Made by a program: the position numbers and the translations under genes
Shown: positions 16,089-23,834 of the stretch, piece after piece
Layout of the letters: each line of letters begins with the position of its first letter
How positions within the stretch are numbered: position 1 is the stretch's first letter
DNA from: Verrucomicrobiota bacterium
GTDB lineage: Bacteria > Verrucomicrobiota > Verrucomicrobiia > Chthoniobacterales > UBA10450
Assembly: GCA_003219695.1 (NCBI GenBank)
Contig: QHQA01000044.1
Span: 1-46,234, forward strand
Direction: 5' to 3'
Length of the DNA stretch: 46,234 nucleotides
The notes under the pieces: model-generated
Database searches by the model: none
What the model saw: the letters and a program-made list of their open reading frames with translations, nothing else
What the model was told of the DNA's origin: nothing

Positions 16089-17420
16089 ATGCCTCAAAAT
16101 TATCTCGGCGAGTTCTATTCTTTCCTGCGTTTCCCCAGTGTTTCGACTGATGACGAGTACAAGGCAAACCTGGTGGAATGCGCAGATTGGCTTGTGAATA
16201 AGCTCGGGAGCATCGGGCTGGCGACACAGCTCGTTCCCACACGCGGCCATCCCATTGTCTGGGCGCGCAACAAACATCAGCCCGGGCGCCGCACTGTTTT
16301 GATCTACGGGCATTACGATGTGCAGCCGCCGGATCCGCTGGAGCTGTGGGATTCGCCGCCGTTCGAGCCTGTGTTGAAGGACGGCTACGTTTTCGCTCGG
16401 GGCGCGACCGACAACAAAGGCCAGATCCTTTCGCACATCCTCGGCATCCAGGAAACGATAGAACAAAACGGCGATCTGCCGGTGAATGTGCACTTGGTGA
16501 TCGAAGGCGAAGAAGAAGTCGGCAGCGTGAGCCTTCCAGGTTTCCTGAACGAAAATCGCGACGCGTTGAAATGCGATGTGGCGGTTGTTTCCGACACCGG
16601 AATGATCGCGCGCCAGACGCCGACGTTGAGTTACGGGCTCCGTGGAGTCACAGCCATGGAAATCAAGGTCACCGGCCCTAAAATGGATTTGCACTCCGGT
16701 GTTTTTGGCGGCGCGGTGGCGAATCCGATTACTGCGCTTGCGCAGTTACTGGCGATACTTCACGATCGCGACGGTCGTGTGGCGATTGCCGGTTTTTACG
16801 ACCGCGTGAAGCCGTTGGAAGATTGGGAACGCGAAGCGTGGCGCAAACTTCCGGTTGATGGCGACAAACTGATTCTGGAGGAAACAGGAGTGCCTCAGCT
16901 TTTCGGCGAAGCTGGCTACAATTCGATTGAGCGCATCTGGGCGCGCCCTACTGCAGAGATTAATGGCATAGGCGGTGGCTATCAGGGAAAGGGAACGAAG
17001 ACCGTGATCGCCAGCCACGCTTTTGCAAAATTAACGTTCCGACTCGTCCCCGAACAACGAGCCGACGAAATTCTCGAATTGGCAAAAGCGCATTTACGAA
17101 AGAATCTGCCCAAAGGCGTGACGATGGAAATCACCACGGGTCATAGCGGTCCATGGTACATCACCGATCCGCACTCGCAGTTGGGCGAGGCTGCGCAACG
17201 CGCGCTGCGCAAAGCATTCGACCGCGAGGTCGCACTTATTCGCGAGGGCGGCAGCATCCCTATCGTCTCGCAGTTTCGAGAAATCCTCGGCATCGAGACG
17301 CTGCTAATGGGACTCGCGCTGCCCGATTGCCGCGCTCATTCGCCAAACGAAAATTTTCCTCTCGAAAATTTTGAAGGCGGCATCCGTCTCAACAAAGCAG
17401 TCCTTCAAGAGCTCGCGTAA
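16089..17420 (+). CDS. M20-family dipeptidase/metallopeptidase
   Basis: A 443-residue di-zinc peptidase. It shows the first metal motif IYGHYDVQP (His75, Asp77), the bridging Asp in ARGATDNKGQ (Asp108), the catalytic Glu pair in IEGEEEVGS (about 140-146), and a dimerisation domain after DLHSGVFGGAV. The C-terminal metal ligand region is probably LPDCRAHSPNENF. This is the CNDP/ArgE/DapE-like group with the extended dipeptidase layout, which hydrolyses dipeptides in the cytoplasm. ATG 16089 is preferred over the upstream TTG at 16053, because the upstream codons fall in a dispersed repeat. The length is normal. Confidence 0.9.
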   Translation: MPQNYLGEFYSFLRFPSVSTDDEYKANLVECADWLVNKLGSIGLATQLVPTRGHPIVWARNKHQPGRRTVLIYGHYDVQPPDPLELWDSPPFEPVLKDGYVFARGATDNKGQILSHILGIQETIEQNGDLPVNVHLVIEGEEEVGSVSLPGFLNENRDALKCDVAVVSDTGMIARQTPTLSYGLRGVTAMEIKVTGPKMDLHSGVFGGAVANPITALAQLLAILHDRDGRVAIAGFYDRVKPLEDWEREAWRKLPVDGDKLILEETGVPQLFGEAGYNSIERIWARPTAEINGIGGGYQGKGTKTVIASHAFAKLTFRLVPEQRADEILELAKAHLRKNLPKGVTMEITTGHSGPWYITDPHSQLGEAAQRALRKAFDREVALIREGGSIPIVSQFREILGIETLLMGLALPDCRAHSPNENFPLENFEGGIRLNKAVLQELA

Positions 17421-17535
17421 TGTCATGTCGACCGAAGTGGAGACATCTCTCGATCCTTGAACGGTCGTCAGAACAAAAATCAGAGATTCCTCGACGGAGC
17501 CTGTCCTGAGCGAAGTCGAAGGGCTCGGAATGACA
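17421..17535. repeat. GTCAT...ATGAC dispersed inverted-repeat element
   Basis: The left end TGTCATGTCGACCGAAGT and the right end ...GGGCTCGGAATGACA are inverted relatives. Positions 17481-17535 are identical over 55 bp to 22417-22471, which lies inside a coding region. The element fills the gap between the M20 peptidase stop and the NlpC/P60 start. Confidence 0.85.
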
Positions 17536-17540
17536 GCGGG

Positions 17541-18476
17541 ATGAAGTGGCTTGTGATTCTCGCGATGTTATTCGGCACAGTTTGCGTTGCCAACACGGCC
17601 GAAGAATCCCTCAGCACAAAGATTAAAAAAGTTTTTGAGCCTGAACGTACGCCGACTCCGGCGCGCAAACATCGAAAGCACGCGACGAAAAAAGAGTCGC
17701 CGACACCGTTTCCAACGCCTTCGCCAAAAACGAAGAAAAAGATTTCTCCGACTCCATCTCCCACTGCGACGCCGAAGAGCAAATCAAAGCGCAAAAAGGC
17801 AAGCCCAACGCCATCACCCGCGCCTGAAGAAACTCCGTCGCCAACTCCGGCGGAAACACCAGCGCCTTCGCCCTCACCACGCGCTGGTGCAGGAAAGAAA
17901 GTCGCGCCTAACGTCAGCCTTTCACCTGATGAAATAGCTGGTTACGAAAATTACCCGTCCAAAATGCGGCAGATTCTCGACGCCGGGCTCGCGCTGACAA
18001 AACAAAATCTTGGTTACACCTATGGCTCCGCAGATCCCAAAAACGGCGGCATGGATTGCTCCGGCTTCATTTACTACGTCCTTCAGCAAAACGGCTTCCC
18101 CGACGTGCCGCGCGATTCCAGTCAGCAATATGTCTGGGTGCGCAAGGCGGGAAATTTCAACGCGGTCCTGAGCCGCAAGGAAGATTCATTCGAGTTCGAC
18201 GCGCTCAAGCCCGGCGACCTGCTCTTTTGGCGCGGTACCTACAATATCGATCGCGATCCGCCAATCACGCACACTATGATTTATCTCGGTCGCGAGAAAC
18301 GAACGAAAAAGCGCGTCATGCTCGGATCAAGCGACGGCCGCACCTACGACGGCAAACAGCGTTGGGGCGTTAGCGTTTTCGATTTCAAATTGCCGCCCCC
18401 AGCCAGCAGCGGTGATGCCAAGCTCAGCCCGGTCTTTGTTGGCTACGGCCGAATTCCCGGTTTGAGTGGAGATTGA
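17541..18476 (+). CDS. Secreted NlpC/P60 cell-wall hydrolase with Pro/Thr/Lys-rich linker
   Basis: A 311-residue protein: signal peptide (residues 1-20), then a low-complexity basic linker of TPSP/KKK repeats (about 37-120), then an NlpC/P60 domain. The catalytic cysteine lies in GGMDCSGF (Cys173) and the histidine in ITHTMIYLG (His244). Such enzymes cleave the stem peptides of peptidoglycan. The linker resembles wall-binding or wall-spanning spacers. ATG 17541 is chosen because the signal peptide starts there; the longer frame upstream is translated from the dispersed repeat. The next segment upstream is repeat sequence, so the promoter may lie in or before the repeat. Confidence 0.9.
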   Translation: MKWLVILAMLFGTVCVANTAEESLSTKIKKVFEPERTPTPARKHRKHATKKESPTPFPTPSPKTKKKISPTPSPTATPKSKSKRKKASPTPSPAPEETPSPTPAETPAPSPSPRAGAGKKVAPNVSLSPDEIAGYENYPSKMRQILDAGLALTKQNLGYTYGSADPKNGGMDCSGFIYYVLQQNGFPDVPRDSSQQYVWVRKAGNFNAVLSRKEDSFEFDALKPGDLLFWRGTYNIDRDPPITHTMIYLGREKRTKKRVMLGSSDGRTYDGKQRWGVSVFDFKLPPPASSGDAKLSPVFVGYGRIPGLSGD

Positions 18477-18510
18477 ACTGTCAGATGTGCAGATTTGATT
18501 CCTTGTCTGC

Positions 18511-18732
18511 TCACGGCCGCTGGATCAAATCGAATAGGAAATACAATCCGGTGCCTAAGATGAGAACGCCGAGTAATCGAAGCTGCCACACGTACGAGCG
18601 GCTTTCGATGTACTTTCGTGGAGGGTACCACTTGAAGATCGGCGGCCAACGCTCACAAGAGCGGAGGTAATACCGTTGGATGCGGCGCGCAAAGAACGTG
18701 CAAGCAAAACCGATGACTATAAATCCCGACAC
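18511..18732 (-). CDS. Small membrane protein of unknown function
   Basis: A 73-residue protein with one hydrophobic segment at the N-terminus (FIVIGFACTFFA), a basic and aromatic middle (RRIQRYYLRS, FKWYPPRKY), and a second transmembrane segment near the C-terminus (LLGVLILGTGLYFLF). The composition is convincing for a real small inner-membrane protein, but I recognise no family. It stands alone between convergent and divergent neighbours. Confidence 0.5.
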   Translation of the reverse strand: MSGFIVIGFACTFFARRIQRYYLRSCERWPPIFKWYPPRKYIESRSYVWQLRLLGVLILGTGLYFLFDLIQRP

Positions 18733-18858
18733 GACAAGAAAGGAACCCTACATAGCTTCATTTACTCTCCGGTGAGCATGGGATTACACGCCGGGGAATT
18801 GTAACGCGGTAGAGCTTCTATCGACAGCCCCGAAGAAATTTGAATGGGAAGATTAAGA

Positions 18859-19050
18859 CTATTGATCATCTTCAGTTTCTGGAGGAGTTGGAGATGTCTT
18901 CGGTTTTGTCGCTGATGTTAGCTGAGCCGGATGACGATGAATGCGACGCTCGTATCCGACAAGGGCAATCGCGATCAGAACGAGCATTGCGATCAAAACG
19001 ACGCGTTGTTCGTTTTTTGAGAGATCGAAAATTCTGAACAGGCGCTTCAT
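18859..19050 (-). CDS. Small single-pass membrane protein
   Basis: A 63-residue product: a short basic/acidic N-terminus (MKRLFRIFDLSKNEQRVV), one strong transmembrane helix (LIAMLVLIAIALVGY), then a Thr/Pro-rich acidic tail (SPTPPETEDD). The shape resembles small anchors with an extracytoplasmic tail. It follows queC on the same strand, about 95 bp downstream, so it may be in the same transcript. No family is recognised. Confidence 0.5.
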   Translation of the reverse strand: MKRLFRIFDLSKNEQRVVLIAMLVLIAIALVGYERRIHRHPAQLTSATKPKTSPTPPETEDDQ

Positions 19051-19144
19051 CTGTAGTTAATTCTATCACGTTGAGCCCTTCGGCGTTGCTCAGGAGAGGC
19101 TTCGCGAAACATCTCTGGCTCCTTCGGGTGCCGCGCGGATGAGA

Positions 19145-19891
19145 TCATTCAGAGATTCCTCGACTTCGCTCGGAATGACAAAGAATACCAGGCGTTTCAT
19201 TTTTTGCGTAGCGAATCGGATCTTGTATTCCGGCTTCGCGAAAACCTTTGAGCCGCAGGAGACAGGAATCGCATTCGCCGCAGGCGAGACCTTCCGATGT
19301 TGGATCGTAACAACTGTGGGTGAGCGAGAGATTGACCCCGAGCTCGACCGCTTTGCGAATGATTTCGGCTTTCGACGATTTGATGAGCGGCATGTGAATT
19401 TGAAAGCGTCTGCCTTCGACTCCGGCTTTTGTTCCGAGGTTTGCGAGATTCTCAAACGCTTCGATGAATTCTGGTCGGCAATCGGGATAACCACTGTAAT
19501 CAATCGCGTTTACGCCGAGAAAAATGTCGTTGGCGCCAATCACTTCCGCCCAGGCAAGCGCGTACGCGAGAAAGATGGTGTTGCGCGCGGGGACGTAGGT
19601 GATTGGAATGCCGTGCGCGATTTCTTTTCCTGAACGTTGCTTCGGCACAGCAACATCATCGGTGAGCGCCGAGCCGCCGAAGACGCGCAAGTCGATCTTT
19701 GCCACGCGATGTTCTCTTGCGCCTAACGAGTCGGCGACGCGGCGGGCAGCCTGCGTTTCGATCTGGTGGCGCTGGCCGTAATCTAATGAGAGGGCGTAGG
19801 TTTCGTAGCCTTCCGCGAGCGCAATTGCCAGCGTCGTGGTCGAGTCAATTCCGCCGCTTAAAAGAACGACTGCAGGGTTCTCTTTGTTCAT
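19145..19891 (-). CDS. queC: 7-cyano-7-deazaguanine synthase
   Basis: A 248-residue ATP-dependent amidoligase-type enzyme that converts 7-carboxy-7-deazaguanine to preQ0 in queuosine synthesis. The PP-loop motif is [10 protein letters not shown] (about 11-19). The zinc-binding cysteines lie in HSCYDPTS...ACGECDSC. The partner queF lies 59 bp upstream on the same strand. The last dozen residues ([13 protein letters not shown]) are translated from a dispersed GTCAT-type repeat, which also supplies the stop codon, so the natural C-terminus has probably been replaced or extended. The core enzyme appears intact. Confidence 0.93.
   Translation of the reverse strand: MNKENPAVVLLSGGIDSTTTLAIALAEGYETYALSLDYGQRHQIETQAARRVADSLGAREHRVAKIDLRVFGGSALTDDVAVPKQRSGKEIAHGIPITYVPARNTIFLAYALAWAEVIGANDIFLGVNAIDYSGYPDCRPEFIEAFENLANLGTKAGVEGRRFQIHMPLIKSSKAEIIRKAVELGVNLSLTHSCYDPTSEGLACGECDSCLLRLKGFREAGIQDPIRYAKNETPGILCHSERSRGISE
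19150..19180. repeat. Right end of a GTCAT...ATGAC repeat at the queC 3' end
   Basis: AGAGATTCCTCGACTTCGCT and the following CGGAATGAC match the right ends of the elements at 17421, 28985 and 38585. The queC frame runs through it and terminates just beyond. Confidence 0.75.
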
Positions 19892-19920
19892 AACGCAAGG
19901 CGCAATGTCAGGTCATTCGC

Positions 19921-19948
19921 CGGCGCGCCCGGCGGTCGCGCCCTACCA
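19921..19948. repeat. GGTAG...CTACC repeat, one end
   Basis: Shares CGCCCGGCGGTCGCGCC plus CTACC exactly with the right end of the element at 25380-25440. It sits in the queF-queC gap. Confidence 0.65.
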
Positions 19949-19950
19949 GT

Positions 19951-20388
19951 TTACTGATCACCGCGCGTAGCTTTCTTGTCGGGATACTCGGCGCGCACGG
20001 TGAGCGCGATTCCGCCGCGGGCGGAGAATTGCGCGGTCACGATCGCTTCGCGCGGTGCGCAGGCTTTGACGAAGTCGTCCAGAATGCGGTTGGTCACCGC
20101 TTCGTTGAACGCTCGCTCGTTCCGATACGACGCGAGATAAAATTTCAGCGATTTGCTCTCGACGCAGAGACGGTCCGGCACGTAATCGATGTCAATCCTG
20201 GCGAAATCGGGCTGGCTCGTGATGGGACAAACGGAAGTGAAATCGTCCGTTTCAAAATGAATCCGATAATTTCGGCCAGGTGCGGGATTTGGAAAGGTCT
20301 CGAGACGCGCCTCCGCGGGCGAGGATGGCAACTTCGCATTGCTGCGTCCGAGCAATGTTAATTGGTCTGCACGTTGTCGTTTTGCCAT
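19951..20388 (-). CDS. queF: NADPH-dependent 7-cyano-7-deazaguanine reductase
   Basis: A 145-residue, YkvM-type (short) QueF that reduces preQ0 to preQ1. The catalytic cysteine lies in TSVCPITSQPD (Cys54, with Asp61), and the NADPH-binding motif ESKSLKFYLASYRNE follows at 77-91. Length and motif spacing are those of the unimodular subfamily. It precedes queC on the same strand, so two consecutive steps of queuosine precursor synthesis are co-located. No preQ1 riboswitch is apparent upstream by eye. Confidence 0.94.
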   Translation of the reverse strand: MAKRQRADQLTLLGRSNAKLPSSPAEARLETFPNPAPGRNYRIHFETDDFTSVCPITSQPDFARIDIDYVPDRLCVESKSLKFYLASYRNERAFNEAVTNRILDDFVKACAPREAIVTAQFSARGGIALTVRAEYPDKKATRGDQ

Positions 20389-20444
20389 CGCGGTGAAGTT
20401 AACGCGTCACTCGCACAGCGTTCAACCAGCGCTTCTGGGGAGCA

Positions 20445-20485
20445 CAGGCTGCCAGCCTGTAGTTGCCGGCAACCCTGCCGGCAAC
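20445..20485. repeat. Twin hairpins, possible terminator or dispersed repeat
   Basis: CAGGCTGCCAGCCTG (20445-20459) and GTTGCCGG...CCGGCAAC (20462-20485) form two compact GC-rich hairpins in the gap between the beta-propeller stop and the queF start. There is no clear T-run, so a dispersed repeat is as likely as a terminator. Confidence 0.5.
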
Positions 20486-20513
20486 ATCTTCGCGCACGTA
20501 ATTGGAACAGAAA

Positions 20514-21695
20514 CTATTTGGCGGCGATCCCCTGTGCGCCGAGCGGCAGTCCTCCATCGGTGTCGATCAAAGTTAAACTGCCATCCTGTTCGACCCGAAA
20601 AGAGACGACTGATTGTAAACCACCGGCAAGCACGTACAAAAACTTACTACTGACGTTCAGCGCCATATCGATCGGCGCGCTGTTGGCACCAATATCGCCA
20701 GCGACAGAATTAATCAAGGTCAGTGTTCCGTCATTGCTGGTGATGTCATAGCTGGAGATCGTACCGTTGCCAGTATTGGACACGAAAGCCGAATGCCCGT
20801 TGTTGGTGATGACCACCCAGCACGAGGCTGTTTGGGAATTTGCTACAGAGCCGCTGATCACACTCAAAACGCCGTCGTCTCCGGCGCTGTACGAAGATGC
20901 CGCTGATTGGTTTGGCGAGCCGCCAAAAGCCTCTGAAACAACCAAAAAGCCGGGGTTGTTAAAAGCGAAGCCAAATGGCGTCATGCCATTGGAAGGATTA
21001 TCTATCGGCGCGCTGGGCAGTCCGTTGCTATCGATAGTGTAAGTATCAATCCGGTTGCCCGCCTTTTCAGTCACCACCAAGAGTGTGCCGTCGTGATTGA
21101 AGCTGACCTGAGCAGGATCTGCCGCCGTGCCGCCAATCAACGGCTGAGTAGAACCCGCTAGTGGCGTCAGCGTTCCGTCGTCGCCTACGGTGAACCCAGT
21201 AATGTTAGGAGTTCCGCCTTCGTTAAGCACGTATAGCAGATTGTCGTGGACCGTCAGACTGATTGGCCGGACGCCGCCCGAATCAACGACATCAACGAGA
21301 TCGAGGCCCGATTGCGATATGTTCAGCACGGAAATCTGATTGCTGCCAGCATTGACAGCAAACAGGAATTGCTGGCTCTGATCTAAAATTAAGGCGCCTT
21401 GTGAAGCGAGCGGGTCAGTCGGCGGATCTGTGCCTTGTGGAACCGGATCTCCGGCGCCGCCAGTGGAAAATTCACCCGCAGGAGTTAGCATTCCAAAAGC
21501 ATCGCGGCTGAAAACCATCACTGCGTTGTCGGACTGATTCGTCAAAACATAAACCGCACCGGCTTGGAAGTTCCGGGGCGCCGGCGTGGGCCTCGGTCGT
21601 GGTGCTGGATTTGGCCGTTGAGCTGCTGCATTGCTAAGTGACGCCAGCATCAATAAGCTGGCAAATATTGCGATACCCTTTGCTTGCGTGTGCAT
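20514..21695 (-). CDS. Secreted beta-propeller protein (lactonase/YVTN-like)
   Basis: A 393-residue protein with a signal peptide (GIAIFASLLMLASLSNAAAQ), a short Pro/Arg-rich linker (RPNPAPRPRPTPAPR) and repeated beta-propeller blades with patterns such as YVLTNQSDNAVMVFSRD, FAVNAGSNQISVLNIS and LYVLNEGGTPNITGF. The blade pattern fits the seven-bladed lactonase (PF10282) group, whose enzymatic members include 6-phosphogluconolactonase; here export argues against a pentose-phosphate role. The ATG at 21695 has a strong AGGGAG site eight bases upstream, which decides it over the longer frame. The gene is single, with about 110 bp upstream. Confidence 0.85.
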   Translation of the reverse strand: MHTQAKGIAIFASLLMLASLSNAAAQRPNPAPRPRPTPAPRNFQAGAVYVLTNQSDNAVMVFSRDAFGMLTPAGEFSTGGAGDPVPQGTDPPTDPLASQGALILDQSQQFLFAVNAGSNQISVLNISQSGLDLVDVVDSGGVRPISLTVHDNLLYVLNEGGTPNITGFTVGDDGTLTPLAGSTQPLIGGTAADPAQVSFNHDGTLLVVTEKAGNRIDTYTIDSNGLPSAPIDNPSNGMTPFGFAFNNPGFLVVSEAFGGSPNQSAASSYSAGDDGVLSVISGSVANSQTASCWVVITNNGHSAFVSNTGNGTISSYDITSNDGTLTLINSVAGDIGANSAPIDMALNVSSKFLYVLAGGLQSVVSFRVEQDGSLTLIDTDGGLPLGAQGIAAK

Positions 21696-21847
21696 CTTTT
21701 CTCCCTGGTTGATATTTTTTAGTGGTAATCGCATCCGCTTTCGTAGTTGGCCTTAATTTTTTACGCCTTCAAATTAGCGATTTGATGGAATCGTGGCGTC
21801 TCCAGTGAGGTCGGCCGTAAGTGACGTGCCGGGTAGAGTTATGATGC

Positions 21848-22207
21848 TTAGGCCCGCGCCGGATCACTAATATCTTGCGAGCGGAAGCTTTGGCGTGAAT
21901 CGTCCGTCCGTTGTTCAAGTGCACGCAGATCTTCGGCCGCATCGGGATACCTTGCCGCCAGCGCTTTGACATCGCCGATTTCCACGTCAGCGGGTTCGAC
22001 GCCCGGCCATTCGGTGCTCGCGCCGAGGAACCAGCCCCGAAAGCTTTCGGGGATCACTCGCGCGGTGTAAAAGGTATTGCCAGAAATCAGAAGCTGGCGA
22101 GCGGTCCGGTCATGTTCGCGTCTGTTTCTCGTAACAGGAAGTAGCTTGAAAATCCGCCCGGTCTGATCAAGCTCATGGACTTCAAATCGACATCCTTCAT
22201 GGCACAT
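21848..22207 (-). CDS. Hypothetical protein, possibly a fragment
   Basis: An open frame of about 119 residues, starting near 22207 and overlapping the first codons of the divergent MmgE/PrpD gene. Its composition looks protein-like (TRQ-free acidic C-terminal half: GVEPADVEIGDVKALAARYP, then DAAEDLRALEQRTDD). I recognise no family. The overlap of its start with the neighbour's start and the Cys/His-rich first residues suggest the real start may be elsewhere or that this is a remnant. Confidence 0.35.
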   Translation of the reverse strand: MCHEGCRFEVHELDQTGRIFKLLPVTRNRREHDRTARQLLISGNTFYTARVIPESFRGWFLGASTEWPGVEPADVEIGDVKALAARYPDAAEDLRALEQRTDDSRQSFRSQDISDPARA

Positions 22208-23722
22208 CAATCTACCCGATCAAAACGGCTCCTGTCGCACACGATTGCCGAATGGGCTTGCTCGCTAAAGTACGAACATCTTTCGCCCGAAGCGATTCAA
22301 GCGGCGAAATTGTTTTGGTTCGATTCCTTCGCCTGCGCGCTCGGCGGTAGTCAGCAAGAAGACGCGAAAATTCTGCTGAAGCATTACCGGGCGATGTCCG
22401 GCATCCAAGCGACTTCCAGAGATTCCTCGACGGAGCCTGTCCTGAGCGAAGTCGAAGGGCTCGGAATGACAAACAAACACCACCACGCGACGAGCAACGG
22501 TCGAGCCACTGTGTTTGTATCCGGCTTTAAAACGAATCCGGTCGATGTCGCATTTTTGAATGGGCATATGATCCGCGCGATGGATTACAACGACATCTAT
22601 TGGAAAGCTGATCCATGTCATCCGAGCGATCTCATCGCTGCGCCGCTGGCGCTTTGCGAAAGTGAAGGTTTGAGCGGCAAAGATTTGATTCTCGCCACCG
22701 TCATTGCGTACGAAATTGAAATGCGCCTTTGCGAAATCGGACGCCCGGGTGTACGCGAATACGGCTGGCATCACGCGACATTGAGTGCTTTCGCAGCGCC
22801 GGTCGCCGCGGCTCGCGTGCTGAATCTCACACCTGAGCAAATGGTTTCGGCGATGGGCATTAGCGCGTCGCGAACGTTTTGCCCCGGCGCAGTGACAGCG
22901 GGGAAATTGACGAACATGAAGATCACCGTCGATCCGTGGGCTGGACGGATGGGCGCCGAGAGCGCGCTGCTCGCGCGCGAAGGATTTTCCGGGCCAGAGC
23001 ACATAATCGATGGGAAAGAAGGTTTGTTCGCCGTGTTCAGTCATGTGGAATACAAAGGACAGCCGGCAACGTTCGACGGCGAAGGATTAGTCAAAGATCT
23101 GCCGGCCTCGCCGAAGTCGCACTATCGCATTCTCGATTGCGGGATGAAGAGTTTTCCGATTGAAGCACTAAGTCACTCGCCACTCACCGCGATGATGAAG
23201 ACGGTGAAGGAAAACAACATCAAGGCCAATGAGGTGAACGAAATCAAAGTGGAAGTGATCGCGCGCGCCGCCGACATCCTTGGCGATCCACACAAATATC
23301 GGCCCACCTCGAAGGAGACTGCCGATCATTCGCTGCCCTACTGCATGGCTGTCGGACTCGTCGATGGCATGGTGACCCCGCTGCAATTCCGCGAAGAACG
23401 CGTGCGCGATCAGTCGCTGATTCCGATCATGGACAAAGTAAAAGTGGTCGCCAACGACGAGTTCGAAGCGCTATTCCCGAAATTCCAGCCGAGCCGCGTG
23501 ACCATCACCACAAACGACGGCAAATCACATTCTACGCGGGTCGATGTTCCCAAGGGCGATCCGCGTGATCCGATGACCGAGGAGGAAATCGCGGTCAAAT
23601 TCAACGCACTCGGCGGTGATGTGATCGGAAAGGATCAGTGCAAGAAGTTGCGGAAGTTCGTGATGAATTTGGATAGCGCTAAGAAGCTTGACGAGCTTCT
23701 GGATCTGACAATCGCACGCTGA
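22199..23722 (+). CDS. MmgE/PrpD-family dehydratase-like protein
   Basis: A 507-residue member of the MmgE/PrpD (2-methylcitrate dehydratase-like) superfamily. Its segments include AKLFWFDSFACALGG, FLNGHMIRAMDYND, GWHHATLSAFAAPVAAARVL, GISASRTFCPGAV and the C-terminal HSLPYCMAVGLVDG. Enzymes of this family dehydrate methylcitrate or isomerise related acids; the exact substrate is not evident and no methylcitrate synthase or lyase is nearby. ATG 22199 is preferred over 22175. Residues about 74-91 (DSSTEPVLSEVEGLGMT) are translated from a 55-bp dispersed repeat inserted in frame, making the protein longer than most family members at a surface-loop position. Confidence 0.88.
   Translation: MAHQSTRSKRLLSHTIAEWACSLKYEHLSPEAIQAAKLFWFDSFACALGGSQQEDAKILLKHYRAMSGIQATSRDSSTEPVLSEVEGLGMTNKHHHATSNGRATVFVSGFKTNPVDVAFLNGHMIRAMDYNDIYWKADPCHPSDLIAAPLALCESEGLSGKDLILATVIAYEIEMRLCEIGRPGVREYGWHHATLSAFAAPVAAARVLNLTPEQMVSAMGISASRTFCPGAVTAGKLTNMKITVDPWAGRMGAESALLAREGFSGPEHIIDGKEGLFAVFSHVEYKGQPATFDGEGLVKDLPASPKSHYRILDCGMKSFPIEALSHSPLTAMMKTVKENNIKANEVNEIKVEVIARAADILGDPHKYRPTSKETADHSLPYCMAVGLVDGMVTPLQFREERVRDQSLIPIMDKVKVVANDEFEALFPKFQPSRVTITTNDGKSHSTRVDVPKGDPRDPMTEEEIAVKFNALGGDVIGKDQCKKLRKFVMNLDSAKKLDELLDLTIAR
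22417..22471. repeat. GTCAT-family repeat inserted in frame in the MmgE/PrpD gene
   Basis: Identical over 55 bp to the intergenic copy at 17481-17535. It has the internal inverted pair GAGCCTGTCCTGAGCGAAGT and the right end GGAATGAC. The frame stays open through it. Confidence 0.9.
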
Positions 23723-23731
23723 ATTCGCACC

Positions 23732-23826
23732 GTCATCCCGAGCGAAGTCGAGGGAGCCCGTTGCAATCCTCAACGGTAACGCCGAGGGGTCCTTCGACTC
23801 CGCTACGCTCCGCTCAGGATGACAAC
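23732..23826. repeat. GTCAT...ATGAC element between convergent genes
   Basis: Left end GTCATCCCGAGCGAAGTCGA and right end CGCTCCGCTCAGGATGAC are inverted relatives about 95 bp apart. It fills the gap between the convergent MmgE/PrpD and aldehyde dehydrogenase genes and may act as a bidirectional terminator. Confidence 0.8.
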
Positions 23827-23834
23827 GCGAATTG

